Assembly: GCA_963829705.1 (NCBI GenBank)
Contig: CAWHJN010000005.1
Span: 310,001-374,000 of the forward strand
Source of the DNA: CAWHJN01 sp963829705
GTDB taxonomy: Bacteria; Bacteroidota; Rhodothermia; Rhodothermales; BA12
Direction: 5' to 3'
Length of the DNA: 64,000 bases
Part shown: one piece after another, positions 15,596-23,561 of the stretch
How positions within the stretch are numbered: the stretch's first letter is position 1
Layout: each line of letters begins with the position of its first letter
Position numbers and translations under genes: made by a program
Notes under the pieces: generated by a model
The model's database searches: none
What the model was told of the DNA's origin: nothing
What the model saw: only the letters and a program-made list of their open reading frames with translations

Positions 15596-17247
15596 GGCGC
15601 GGCGGGGTCTGTGTCGGGGGCGAGCAGCAGCGGCAGCACCACGTGGATGCGCGTGCCCTGCCCGGGCGCGCTCGTCAGGCGGAAGGTGCCGTCGAGCAGC
15701 AGCACGCGCTCGCGCATCCCGCGCAAGCCGCTGGCCGCAAAGGCTGGCACGTCTTCGGGCTCGAAGCCGCGCCCCTGGTCTTCAACGAACAGGTGGACGC
15801 CGTCGGGCTCCTCCTGCAGCACCACGAGCACGGTGTGCGTGTGGGCGTGCCGGGCGACGTTGGTGAGCGCTTCCTGCACGACGCGGTAGAGCGTGTGCTC
15901 CAGCGCGGAGGTGAGGCGGGCCTGCACGCCGAAGACGAACAGGTGGACGCGGATGTTCACCTGGCGCTCGAACCGTTCGAGCATCCAGTTGAGTGCGGGC
16001 AGCAGGCCGAGGTCGTCCAGCGCCGTGGGGCGCAACTGGCCCGTCAGCCTGCGCACCCGGCCCAGCAGCTCGTGCACGAGGCCGAGGCTTTCTGCTGTGG
16101 TGGGGTCATCGGGGGCCTGCGTTTGCAAGAGGATCTTGAGCGCCGTCAGTGTCTGTCCGATCTCGTCGTGGAGCTCGCGGGCGAGGCCGCGCCGCTCGTC
16201 CTCCTGCACTTCCACGAGGCGCTGCGACAGCGCCCGGAGCTGCTCGCGCGAGGCCGCAATTTCCTCGTTCATGCGGGCGCTGCGGATGGCGACGGCCAGC
16301 TTGCGTGCGATCTCCTGGACGATCTCGCGGTGCTCGCGTGAAAAGGCAGCGGGCTCCCTCGCTGTGATCGTCAGCAGGCCGAGAAGCGTACCGTCGATCG
16401 CGATCGGGGCCGACATGACACTCCTGATGTGGGCCTCGGCCAGCAGCGTTTCCACACGGGAGAGGCCCGGCGCATCGCGCAGGTCGTCGCGTGCAAAGAC
16501 GTCGTCGTGGCGCGGGTCGATGCGTGGAACGTCGCGGAGCAGCACGCGCGCGCCGATGGAAAGAGGCCCCGCCTCCGGAGGGTCGGAGGCCACGAGGCAC
16601 AGCGCATCCTCCCCCTCGTCGTCTTCGCGGGCGCACGTGAGCAGTACCGAGCAGCGTGTGGCAGGCACGGTCTGCCGGATGTGCGCTACGGCGGCCCGCG
16701 CGATTTCGACGGTCGAGCGTGCCGCGAGGATGGCGGTGTCGAGCTGGTGCAGCACCGCGAGACGCGCGGCGTACTGCTCCAGCGCCGTCACGTCGCGCTG
16801 CACGGACACGTAGTGCGTTACCTGGCCGGCTGGCGAGCGCACTGCGCTCACGCTCCATTCGATGGTGAACGGGGTACCGTCCTTGCGGTAGTTGACGGTT
16901 TTTCCCGCGAAGGTGCCGTGCGCGGCAAGCTCGCGGCGCAAGCGGTCGAGTTCGGCGGGGTCGGTAGCAGGGCCTTGCAGCAAGCGGGGCGTTCGCCCCA
17001 GCACCTCGTCCTGGCGGTACCCCGTCATCGCCTCGAAGGCAGGGTTGACGGACAGGATGCGCGGGCCGGGTCGGTCCAGCATGGCATCCGTGACCACGAT
17101 GCTGTCTGCCGCCGCCTCGATGACGGCGGCGGCGAGGCGCAACCGTTCCTCTGCCTGCTGCCTCTCGGCAGCAATCTGCCGCGCGTCCGCGCCGTTCTCC
17201 GGGCGCAGCACGCGCAACGTGGCCGGTGCATAGGGTCGCTCGCGCAT
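15592..17247 (-). CDS. NarX-type sensor histidine kinase with PAS and GAF domains
   Basis: 551 residues from the ATG at 17247. An in-frame ATG at 17295 with a GGGAG six bases before it is an alternative start. A PAS domain (~30-150) has ILSVNPAFEAMTGYRQDEVL and the flavin-PAS-like NYRKDGTPFTIEWSVSAVR; this resembles LOV-type PAS text, but the GRNCRFLQ cysteine motif is replaced (GRTPRLLQG), so no flavin adduct is expected. GAF (~165-330) follows. The HisKA_3 dimerisation helix has RRGLARELHDEIGQTLTALK, phosphoacceptor His360. The ATPase domain has LYRVVQEALTNVARHAH, DQGRGF and GLRGMRERVLLLDG. It is cytoplasmic and pairs with the frameshifted NarL-like regulator, whose start codon overlaps its stop. 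Confidence 0.88.
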   Translation of the reverse strand: MRERPYAPATLRVLRPENGADARQIAAERQQAEERLRLAAAVIEAAADSIVVTDAMLDRPGPRILSVNPAFEAMTGYRQDEVLGRTPRLLQGPATDPAELDRLRRELAAHGTFAGKTVNYRKDGTPFTIEWSVSAVRSPAGQVTHYVSVQRDVTALEQYAARLAVLHQLDTAILAARSTVEIARAAVAHIRQTVPATRCSVLLTCAREDDEGEDALCLVASDPPEAGPLSIGARVLLRDVPRIDPRHDDVFARDDLRDAPGLSRVETLLAEAHIRSVMSAPIAIDGTLLGLLTITAREPAAFSREHREIVQEIARKLAVAIRSARMNEEIAASREQLRALSQRLVEVQEDERRGLARELHDEIGQTLTALKILLQTQAPDDPTTAESLGLVHELLGRVRRLTGQLRPTALDDLGLLPALNWMLERFERQVNIRVHLFVFGVQARLTSALEHTLYRVVQEALTNVARHAHTHTVLVVLQEEPDGVHLFVEDQGRGFEPEDVPAFAASGLRGMRERVLLLDGTFRLTSAPGQGTRIHVVLPLLLAPDTDPAAP

Positions 17248-17397
17248 CTCCTTTGCACCCCTGCCGCACCGATGGGTTGCGCGGGAGCCCGGCATGGCGC
17301 GCTCCCATCGCTCGCCACCCTCCGAAATCCAAAATTCCATTAACCGCTTCTTTGCAGGGTTTGGAGGCGTGCTTCGGCACCATCGCAGAGCGGGAGC

Positions 17398-17407
17398 GTT
17401 ACGTAAC
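17398..17407. promoter_or_regulatory. Palindrome and direct repeat in the kinase/citrate synthase divergent region
   Basis: GTTACGTAAC is a perfect 10-base palindrome 61 bp before the citrate synthase start. The heptamer TAACCGC followed by TT occurs at 17341 and again at 17404, 63 bp apart, i.e. six helical turns. This may be an operator pair, but nothing else supports it. Confidence 0.2.
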
Positions 17408-17467
17408 CGCTTTTTCTGTCTCCAGGGCGGCACGCGCTGCCTTCACCGAACGCTTCGTCACACGCAC

Positions 17468-18640
17468 ATGCAGGATACTCCGTCCCCCGCCCCCGCCGCC
17501 CCCGCCGCTGCTCCCGAGAAGGTCAAATCGCGCGGCCTGGCAGGCGTCGTCGCACTCGACACGTCGCTGTCCAAAGTCGATGGGCAGCGGGGAGCGCTGA
17601 TCTACCACGGCTACGACATCAACGACCTCGCCGAAAACACGTGCTTCGAGGAGGTGGCGTTTCTGCTGTGGAAGGGGCGGCTGCCGGACCAGCAGGAGCT
17701 CGACGAACTCAACGCCCAGCTCATCGCCGAGCGTGCGTTGCCGCCGTTCGTGCTCGAGTTGCTGCGCGAAGTGCCCGAGGATGCCAACCCGATGGCCGTG
17801 CTGCAAACCGCCGTCGCCGCCCTCGCGCTGTTCGACGGCGAGGCCGACGACATGACGCCCGAGGCCAACTACCGCAAGGCCGTCCGCCTGACGGCGCGCA
17901 TCCCGACCATCATCGCCGCCTACGACCGGTTGCGGAAGGGCCAGGAGCCCGTCGCCCCGCTCGACCACGGCTCGACGGCCTTCAACTTCGTCTATATGCT
18001 CAACGGCGAGGAGCCGGGCGAGCAGGCGCAGCGCGTCTTCGATGCCGCCCTCGTGCTGCACGCCGAGCACGGCCTCAACGCCTCGACGTTCACCGCCCGC
18101 GTCATCGGCTCGACGCTCTCGGACATGTACAGCGCCATCGCCGGGGCCATCGGCGCGCTCAAGGGGCCGCTCCACGGCGGCGCGAACATCGAGGTGATGA
18201 AGATGCTGCTCGACATCGACGCCAAAGGGGCCGATCCGGCGCAGTACGTCAAGGACAAGCTCGCGCGCAAGGAGAAGATCATGGGCTTCGGCCACCGGGT
18301 CTACAAAACCTTCGACCCGCGCGCGACGCTCTTGCGCGAGACGAGCGAGGACCTGTCGGAGGAGCGCGGCCAGCGCAAGTGGTACGACATGTCCGTCCAG
18401 ATCATGGACACCGTCAAGAAGGAGAAGGGCATCGACGCCAACGTGGACTTCTTCTCGGCGAGCGTCTACTACATGCTCGGCATCGACACCGACCTCTACA
18501 CGCCCATCTTCGCCCTCGCGCGCATCACCGGCTGGACGGCGCATCTACTCGAACAGTGGGAAGACAACAGCCTCATCCGCCCGAGCGCCGATTACGTCGG
18601 CCCGACGGATCTGAAGGTCACGCCCATCGCCGAGCGCTGA
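17468..18640 (+). CDS. gltA: Citrate synthase
   Basis: 390 residues from the ATG at 17468 (MQDTPSPAPAAPAAAPEKVK). It condenses acetyl-CoA and oxaloacetate to citrate, the entry step of the TCA cycle, and is cytoplasmic. After an Ala/Pro-rich leader the enzyme begins RGLAGVVALDTSLSKVDGQR. Catalytic motifs are LHGGANIEVMKML (His), MGFGHRVYKTFDPRATLL (His and substrate Arg) and NVDFFSASVYYMLGI (Asp), in the order of the ~380-residue Gram-positive/archaeal-type citrate synthases. A 2-methylcitrate synthase activity cannot be excluded from sequence. It is divergent from the NarX-like kinase and followed by a strong terminator. The succinate dehydrogenase operon lies 4 kb downstream. Confidence 0.93.
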   Translation: MQDTPSPAPAAPAAAPEKVKSRGLAGVVALDTSLSKVDGQRGALIYHGYDINDLAENTCFEEVAFLLWKGRLPDQQELDELNAQLIAERALPPFVLELLREVPEDANPMAVLQTAVAALALFDGEADDMTPEANYRKAVRLTARIPTIIAAYDRLRKGQEPVAPLDHGSTAFNFVYMLNGEEPGEQAQRVFDAALVLHAEHGLNASTFTARVIGSTLSDMYSAIAGAIGALKGPLHGGANIEVMKMLLDIDAKGADPAQYVKDKLARKEKIMGFGHRVYKTFDPRATLLRETSEDLSEERGQRKWYDMSVQIMDTVKKEKGIDANVDFFSASVYYMLGIDTDLYTPIFALARITGWTAHLLEQWEDNSLIRPSADYVGPTDLKVTPIAER

Positions 18641-18703
18641 GGCTGCGGCGCGCGCTGCCCGCTCGGCGTAACGTCGCAGGGGCAGCAGGTGCAACAACCA
18701 AGA

Positions 18704-18746
18704 CGGGGCGGCCTCTCTATTCTGGGAGGCGGCCCCGCTGTGTTTT
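18704..18746 (+). terminator. Rho-independent terminator after citrate synthase
   Basis: CGGGGCGGCCTC pairs with GAGGCGGCCCCG (one mismatch in 12) around a ten-base loop and is followed by TGTGTTTT. It lies 64 bp after the citrate synthase stop. Confidence 0.8.
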
Positions 18747-18871
18747 CGGGAAGGCTCGAAGTAGCGGAGCGCCTCGGGCTGACGGAAGCGTCAGGGCCGT
18801 GGTGTGGGCATACCTGATGCGACCGGCGCGTCGAGAAACCGGCGGAGGCGCTCCCCCGGCGCTTCCAAGCT

Positions 18872-19054
18872 GCACCCGATGGTCGCGTGCCCGCAGAACG
18901 ACACCTCGGCCTCGGGGCTGGAGTACCGGATGGTGCGCTCGAAGCCGGTGGCCGGGGCGAGAAAGGCGGTTTCCGAGAACCTGATTTCCGCCGCGATCTG
19001 CTGCATCGTGGTGGCGTCGGGTAGCGCGTCGCCCATCCACAACGCGACCCTCTC
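18872..19054 (-). pseudogene. PhzF-family isomerase remnant
   Basis: About 60 codons that match only the early part of the PhzF (phenazine-biosynthesis-like epimerase/isomerase) fold: DALPDATTMQQIAAEIRFSE, TAFLAP, then RYSSPEAEVSFCGHATIG. The SETAFL and FCGHATI motifs are diagnostic. The usual N-terminus (FGGNPAAV-type) is missing on one side and the remaining ~200 residues on the other; the open frame ends at 18791 in unrelated text. It abuts the end of the kelch gene. It is best read as a decayed fragment left by a rearrangement or deletion. Confidence 0.65.
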
Positions 19055-19071
19055 ACGAGGCACGCAAAAAA

Positions 19072-20208
19072 TTAGGGGCCGTAGAGCCACGCGCCGGGCT
19101 GCGGACCCTCCCCGCCCCCGTATCCGCCGGTGATGAGTACGCGCCCGTCCGGCAGGAGGGCGCTGGCCGAAAACTGCCCTGGCATCCGCGCGTCGCCCCC
19201 GGCGAGCGTGAACGTGCCGGTCTGCGGATTGTAGACCTCGGCGCGCGGCGCGCCTCCCGCGATGAGGACGTGCCCGTCCGGCAGCACGAGCGACGTGCCC
19301 GCGTGCTTGTAGCGTGCAAGACGCAGCGCACCGGCAGGGCTGAAAACATCTGTAGCCGGGTCGAACATCTCGGTGCTCGTGTAGCGGCCCCGGTCGTCGC
19401 GCTCGTCGGTGCCGCCGGTAATCAGCACGCGGCCATCGGGTAGGCGCACCGCGTCGTGCTTGTGGCGGCGCACGGTCATGTCGCCCGATGGTCGGAAGTT
19501 GCCTGTCTCCGGGTTGTAGCGTTCGGCGCTGGTAAACAGTTCGATGTCATCGCGGCGGCCCCGGTGCCCACCCACGACGAGCACATCGCCGCCATCGAGG
19601 AGCACGGCGACGTGGCTTTCGCGGGCTACGCCCATCGAGCCGGTCGGGGTAGAGATCTGGGTGGCCGGGCGGTACACCTCGGCGCTCGACAGAAATGTCC
19701 ACCCCGCGCCGACGCCGCCAACGAGCAGCACGTCGCCGTTTTGCAACCGCACCGCCTCGTGCCCCGCTCGTGCCGTGATGAGGGTGCCCGCTGGGCGGAA
19801 GGTGTCGGTGGCCGGGTCGTAGCGCTCGGTGCTCGACAGGTAGTTGCCATTTGCGTCGTAGCCTCCCGCAATCAGCACGGTGCCATCAGTCAGCAGCGTG
19901 GCGGTGTGGCTGTGGCGCGGTGTCACCATCGGCCCGGTGGGCGCAAACGTGTTGGTCGTGGGATCGTAGCGCTCGGCGTCGTGAGGCGCGGACGTCTCGC
20001 CTTCGAGGCCCCCGGCAATCAGCACACGTCCATCCTGCAGCGCGGTAGCGGTGTGCGCGGCCCGTGCCCGAAGCATCGGCGTGATTTCGACGAGCATCCC
20101 GGACGTGGCTGCCGCCTCGCCCTGCGCTGCCGCGGGCTGCTGGCAGTGGAGGCGCGGCACACCGCTGAGGGCCAGCGAAACCAGGGAGATCCACGTCAGC
20201 GTGCGCAT
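19072..20208 (-). CDS. Exported kelch-repeat protein
   Basis: 378 residues from the ATG at 20208. A signal peptide is visible (MRTLTWISLVSLALSG, with a Cys in the following LHCQQ). About seven kelch blades follow, each with RxxHxATxLxDGxVLIAGG, then a YDPxTxTFxPTGxM segment (for example HTATLLTDGTVLIAGGYD and RYDPATDTFRPAGTL), enough for one closed beta-propeller. The molecular target is unknown; such propellers bind proteins or glycans, and some are galactose-oxidase-like, but no copper site is seen. It ends next to the PhzF remnant. Confidence 0.85.
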   Translation of the reverse strand: MRTLTWISLVSLALSGVPRLHCQQPAAAQGEAAATSGMLVEITPMLRARAAHTATALQDGRVLIAGGLEGETSAPHDAERYDPTTNTFAPTGPMVTPRHSHTATLLTDGTVLIAGGYDANGNYLSSTERYDPATDTFRPAGTLITARAGHEAVRLQNGDVLLVGGVGAGWTFLSSAEVYRPATQISTPTGSMGVARESHVAVLLDGGDVLVVGGHRGRRDDIELFTSAERYNPETGNFRPSGDMTVRRHKHDAVRLPDGRVLITGGTDERDDRGRYTSTEMFDPATDVFSPAGALRLARYKHAGTSLVLPDGHVLIAGGAPRAEVYNPQTGTFTLAGGDARMPGQFSASALLPDGRVLITGGYGGGEGPQPGAWLYGP

Positions 20209-20370
20209 CCTGGGGCGGGGTCGAGAGCGAGCGAAAGAACCTGTATGGCAGACCCACAAGCACGCCAGGAGTTGCCGTTTGCGTTCGAGGCGAGCGGGGC
20301 TACCGATTGAAAGAGGAAGACTCAGGCTGTAGCGTCAGGGAACCGTTGGAGTTGCCAGTCCGCTGACGGG

Positions 20371-21174
20371 TTACTCCGCGCTCGGCGAAGCCGCTGACCC
20401 GGCCAGGATGCCGCCATCGATGGTGAGTTCGGTGCCCGTCATGTAAGCGGCTTCGTCCGAGGCGAGCAGGACTACAAGGGCGGCTACTTCGTCCGGCATG
20501 CCGAAGCGTTGCAGCGGGGTGTCTGCCGTTAGCGACCGCATCCGCGCCTCGCGCTCCGGCCCCGCGCCCAGCAGGGGCTCCCACATGGGCGTGAGAATGG
20601 CGGCGGGATGCACGCTGTTGCACCGGATGTTGAGCCCCTGCGCGGCACAGTAGAGCGCGACGCTTTTGGTGTGGTTGCGCACGGCGGCTTTGCTGGAGGC
20701 GTACGCCGCGGCGGCGGGAATGCCGACGAGCCCAGAGCGCGACGAAATGTTGACGATGGAGCCGCGTTTGTGGGGGCGCATCGCGCGGATGGCGTGCTTG
20801 CAGCCGAGAAAAACGCCGTCCAGGTTCGTGCGATGCACGCGGTGCCAGTCGTCCAGCGTGGCGTGTTCGGGGTCGTGCGCGGCGGGGCCGTCTTCGAATC
20901 CCGTGATCCCGGCGTTGTTGACCAGCACGTCGAGCGTTCCCCATCGTGCTTTTACGTCGTCCATCGCGGCGTGCCAGTGGGTTTCCTCGCGCACGTCGAG
21001 GTGCCGGTACGCGGCCCGTTCTCCCAGCGCACGGGCCAGCGCCGCGCCCGCGTCGTCGCGGAGGTCGGTGACGAGCACGCGCGCGCCTTCCCGAACGAAC
21101 GCCTGCGCGATGGCCTCGCCGATGCCGCGCGCGGCACCCGTGACGAGGGCGGTTTTTCCGTGTAAACGTGGCAT
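20371..21174 (-). CDS. SDR-family NAD(P)-dependent oxidoreductase
   Basis: 267 residues. A classical short-chain dehydrogenase: cofactor loop TGAARGIGEA near the N-terminus with Asp in VLVTDLRDDA (NAD preference likely), NNAG in LDVLVNNAGITGFEDG, catalytic Ser in SIVNISSRSGLVGIPAAAAY, and the Tyr-x-x-x-Lys pair in AYASSKAA. The C-terminus PDEVAALVVLLASDEAAYMT and GTELTIDGG is standard. The substrate cannot be told; text of this kind is common in polyol and glucose dehydrogenase-like and 3-hydroxyacyl SDRs. A terminator lies just upstream (21213-21239), so it has its own promoter in the short gap. Confidence 0.88.
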   Translation of the reverse strand: MPRLHGKTALVTGAARGIGEAIAQAFVREGARVLVTDLRDDAGAALARALGERAAYRHLDVREETHWHAAMDDVKARWGTLDVLVNNAGITGFEDGPAAHDPEHATLDDWHRVHRTNLDGVFLGCKHAIRAMRPHKRGSIVNISSRSGLVGIPAAAAYASSKAAVRNHTKSVALYCAAQGLNIRCNSVHPAAILTPMWEPLLGAGPEREARMRSLTADTPLQRFGMPDEVAALVVLLASDEAAYMTGTELTIDGGILAGSAASPSAE

Positions 21175-21204
21175 CGCCGAATGGGTGAGGGTGGGACGAA
21201 AAGA

Positions 21205-21408
21205 TCAAAAAAGCCCGGCTCGCCTGCAACGAGCCGGGCCGGGTGGAAATTCCTGCTTGCACGATCTGCATCGCGGGGGCAGCGCCAGCACGATCATCTT
21301 CCCCGGCAAAAGATCGGCGGAAGAGAGCCTCTCATCGCCCGGCTGAATCGCCGTCCGGTTCAACAGCAGGAGGGAGGCCTGCGCGTCGGCAACAGTCGAG
21401 GTCGGCAT
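21205..21408 (-). CDS. Possible 67-residue protein, weak
   Basis: The frame from the ATG at 21408 (MPTSTVADAQASLLLLNRTA) contains LSSADLLPGKMIVLALPPRC followed by RSCKQEF, so a C-x-x-C pair is present. It is not recognised. The stop lies inside the T tract of the terminator hairpin at 21213-21239, which argues that the frame is either fortuitous or a decayed gene end, while the terminator itself argues that something upstream was transcribed in this direction. Nothing else is seen in 21409-21641. Confidence 0.25.
   Translation of the reverse strand: MPTSTVADAQASLLLLNRTAIQPGDERLSSADLLPGKMIVLALPPRCRSCKQEFPPGPARCRRAGLF
21207..21239 (-). terminator. Rho-independent terminator
   Basis: GCCCGGCTCG and CGAGCCGGGC are perfect 10-bp arms around a seven-base loop; on the minus strand TTTTTTGATC follows. 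It insulates the SDR gene from transcription coming from the dps side. Confidence 0.8.
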
Positions 21409-21641
21409 CGTGGCTTCACGGTCTGAAACGGCTGCGCTGGCGAAGCGGAATGACGCACCTGGTGCGAGCGTCGCACCCTCGCGGAAGGCGAGCACGCGGT
21501 CGAGGCCACCTGGGCTGCCCGCGCCCGTCCGCGCGCCGGGCCACGTCCGAGGCCGTCGAACTGCCCGAGGTTGGCCGTCCGCCTCTCGGCGATGCCCGCC
21601 TCGGCCCCGTCCAGATCGGGGTCGCCCGTGCAGGGGCGCGG

Positions 21642-22202
21642 TCAGGACGGGTCGGCTCCGTCGCTGGGCAGGTCGCCGGCGTAGCGCTGGAGCTGCGCTT
21701 CGATAAACCACAGGCCTCGGTCGGCTACGTGCGTGATGGCGTCGAAGAGATCGGCGGTGGCGGGGTCGTCGAGGTCATCGCTGCGGCGCGAGCCCTCTCG
21801 GATCGCGGCGGCATAGGCGGCCCAGCGGTCGGCCATCGCTTCGAGGAACGAGGGCGTCCCGTAGGTATCGGCGCCGTCGGCACCGGGGAAGGGCGGGATC
21901 TGCGAGTCGGCAGCGGCCATGCGGACGGTGCCGCGCGCGTAGCCCCCGAGGACGGCCACGCGCTCTGCGAGTTGGTCGGCCAGGCCGGGCAGTTCTTCAG
22001 AGACGCGGTCGTAGAGCAAGTGGAGCTGATAGAAGTTCTCGCCCTTGACGTTCCAGTGCGCCTGCTTCGTCTGCGAATAGAGGTCGCTCGTGTCGGCGAG
22101 AGCCTGGTTGAGGAGCGCGATCAGGTCGCGCCGCTTCTTGTCGGCGAGGTCGATGCGGGTCTGGTAGGGCGTGGCGGTGGCGTCGGATGTACGGGTGGCC
22201 AT
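21642..22202 (-). CDS. dps: Dps-family DNA-protection/ferritin-like protein
   Basis: 186 residues from the ATG at 22202 (MATRTSDATATPYQTRIDLA). It assembles into a 12-mer that oxidises and stores iron and shields DNA under oxidative or starvation stress. The ferroxidase signature QAHWNVKGENFYQLHLLYDR carries the His and the downstream Asp, and the next helix (LADQLAERVAVLGGYARG) supplies the Asp/Glu-type partner. The final helix ITHVADRGLWFIEAQLQRYA is also family-typical. It is divergent from sdhC; the shared upstream region holds an A/T-rich palindrome that could be its operator. Confidence 0.9.
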   Translation of the reverse strand: MATRTSDATATPYQTRIDLADKKRRDLIALLNQALADTSDLYSQTKQAHWNVKGENFYQLHLLYDRVSEELPGLADQLAERVAVLGGYARGTVRMAAADSQIPPFPGADGADTYGTPSFLEAMADRWAAYAAAIREGSRRSDDLDDPATADLFDAITHVADRGLWFIEAQLQRYAGDLPSDGADPS

Positions 22203-22376
22203 GAGGGGAAAGAGGTCGAAGGTGATCGGGAAAAAGGGACCGCGATAGGACTCGTCGTGCGGGATGCAGGATCCGAGTAGGCCGGTGGGGTCCGAGGGGG
22301 CGACGCCACGCCAGAGGGCAAAGCTCCGTCGCAGAGATCGACGGCAAAGCGCACCGGCAACGGGAGCCCCCGTCGG

Positions 22377-22400
22377 TGTTTTCAGAAAAAACTGAAAACA
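22377..22400. promoter_or_regulatory. A/T-rich palindrome between dps and sdhC
   Basis: Perfect 9-bp arms TGTTTTCAG and CTGAAAACA around six A, in an otherwise GC-rich 315-bp divergent region. It lies 175 bp before dps and 117 bp before sdhC. It looks like a dimeric regulator site. A TATATT hexamer at 22471 could be the sdhC -10, but no convincing -35 is seen. Confidence 0.4.
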
Positions 22401-22516
22401 TCGTGGACGGGCCGGCGTGTAGATTGTCTTCAAAGCCGAGAGGGCGCAAGTCCGCAGCGCACGTCGTCCCTATATTGGCCTCCGGTACCGCTTTCGCCCG
22501 TTTTACCCCTTTTTCC

Positions 22517-22924
22517 ATGGCCGTAGATACGCTGGAACCGCCCACCGACGAGCGCAAGGTGATCCGTCCGTACCGGGTACGCACGGGCATGTTTGCCTGG
22601 ATGGCGCACCGCCTGAGCGGCCTCGCGCTCGTCGTCTACCTCATCCTCCACATCTGGGGGCTGAAGGCGCTCTCGAACCGCGAGGCCTACAACGCCCTCA
22701 TCGCGTCGTACCACGCGCCGCTGTTCAAAGTCGGCGAGTTCCTGCTGTGGTGCGCCGTCGTCTACCATATGATCAACGGGCTGCGGATCGTGTTGATCGA
22801 CTTCATGGGCTGGAGTCCGCACCAGAAAAAGCTGTTCTGGACGCTCGGTGCGCTGGCGGTTTTGATGATCGTCGCGGGCGGCTACCCATCGCTCTACGCG
22901 CTCGTGACGCACTTCACCTCCTGA
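22517..22924 (+). CDS. sdhC: Succinate dehydrogenase cytochrome b subunit
   Basis: 135 residues from the ATG at 22517 (MAVDTLEPPTDERKVIRPYR). It is a membrane anchor of complex II and contributes heme and quinone binding. There are three membrane segments: ~31-50 with the sequence AHRLSGLALVVYLILHIWGL containing the conserved HR-SG and heme-ligand His, ~73-93 (GEFLLWCAVVYHMINGLRIV, second His) and ~108-128 (LGALAVLMIVAGGYPSLYAL). It is first of the sdhCDAB operon, with 12 bp to sdhD. Confidence 0.92.
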   Translation: MAVDTLEPPTDERKVIRPYRVRTGMFAWMAHRLSGLALVVYLILHIWGLKALSNREAYNALIASYHAPLFKVGEFLLWCAVVYHMINGLRIVLIDFMGWSPHQKKLFWTLGALAVLMIVAGGYPSLYALVTHFTS

Positions 22925-22936
22925 TCCCGGCGCGCC

Positions 22937-23482
22937 ATGACCTACGGAAAAAACCACCGCTCGAACGCCAACAACTGGTTTCTGCACCGCATCACGGGCA
23001 CGTTCCTCGTCTTCCTGCTCCTGACGCACTTCTGGATCCAGCACTACGACGCAACCTCGGCGAGCGTCACGCACAGCGTCACGACGGCCGAGACCGACGC
23101 GGGCCAGGATGTGCTCGAACAAGACCTCATCGACGCGGGCGTGTTGCCGACGTACCCCGACGAGGCGGTTGCCGCCGTCGAGGCGCGCCGCGCCGTCGAT
23201 CCCGAGAAGTGGGGCCGGCCCGGCAGCGCCGTGACGAGCTACGACGTGTCCATGTTGCGCCTCGCCGACCCGGTCTATGCCGTGCTCTGGAAAGGCTTCA
23301 ACATCCTGTTCCTTTTCTTCGCGCTGCACCACGGCTTCTACGGCCTCAACAACGTCCTGACCGACTACATCCGCCACCCGATGGTGCGCGTCGTGGCGAC
23401 GACGCTCTCGTGGACGGTCGCTTTCGTGCTGCTCATCATCGGCCTCTACTCCGTCATCACGGCGGGCTGGGCCATCATGTGA
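22937..23482 (+). CDS. sdhD: Succinate dehydrogenase membrane anchor subunit
   Basis: 181 residues, longer than the usual 110-140. Membrane segment 1 is at ~14-34 (FLHRITGTFLVFLLLTHFWI, with His). A soluble, acidic loop of about 70 residues follows (for example DLIDAGVLPTYPDEAVAAVE), then segments at ~118-137 (WKGFNILFLFFALHHGFYGL) and ~152-178 (TTLSWTVAFVLLIIGLYSVI). It anchors SdhAB with SdhC and helps form the quinone site. The large loop between the first two segments is unusual and should face the outside if the N-terminus is cytoplasmic. Confidence 0.88.
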   Translation: MTYGKNHRSNANNWFLHRITGTFLVFLLLTHFWIQHYDATSASVTHSVTTAETDAGQDVLEQDLIDAGVLPTYPDEAVAAVEARRAVDPEKWGRPGSAVTSYDVSMLRLADPVYAVLWKGFNILFLFFALHHGFYGLNNVLTDYIRHPMVRVVATTLSWTVAFVLLIIGLYSVITAGWAIM

Positions 23483-23561
23483 TTTAGGGTTTTGGAAGGC
23501 GGATTTCGGGAGAGATCCGTGGCTGTCCGAAAATCCGAAAGCTCAAATCCGAAATCCCAAG

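Noticed and set aside
15592..17247. LOV photoreceptor reading of the PAS domain
   Set aside because: The flavin-binding cysteine motif (NCRFLQ-type) is replaced by GRTPRLLQG, so a photoactive adduct is not expected.
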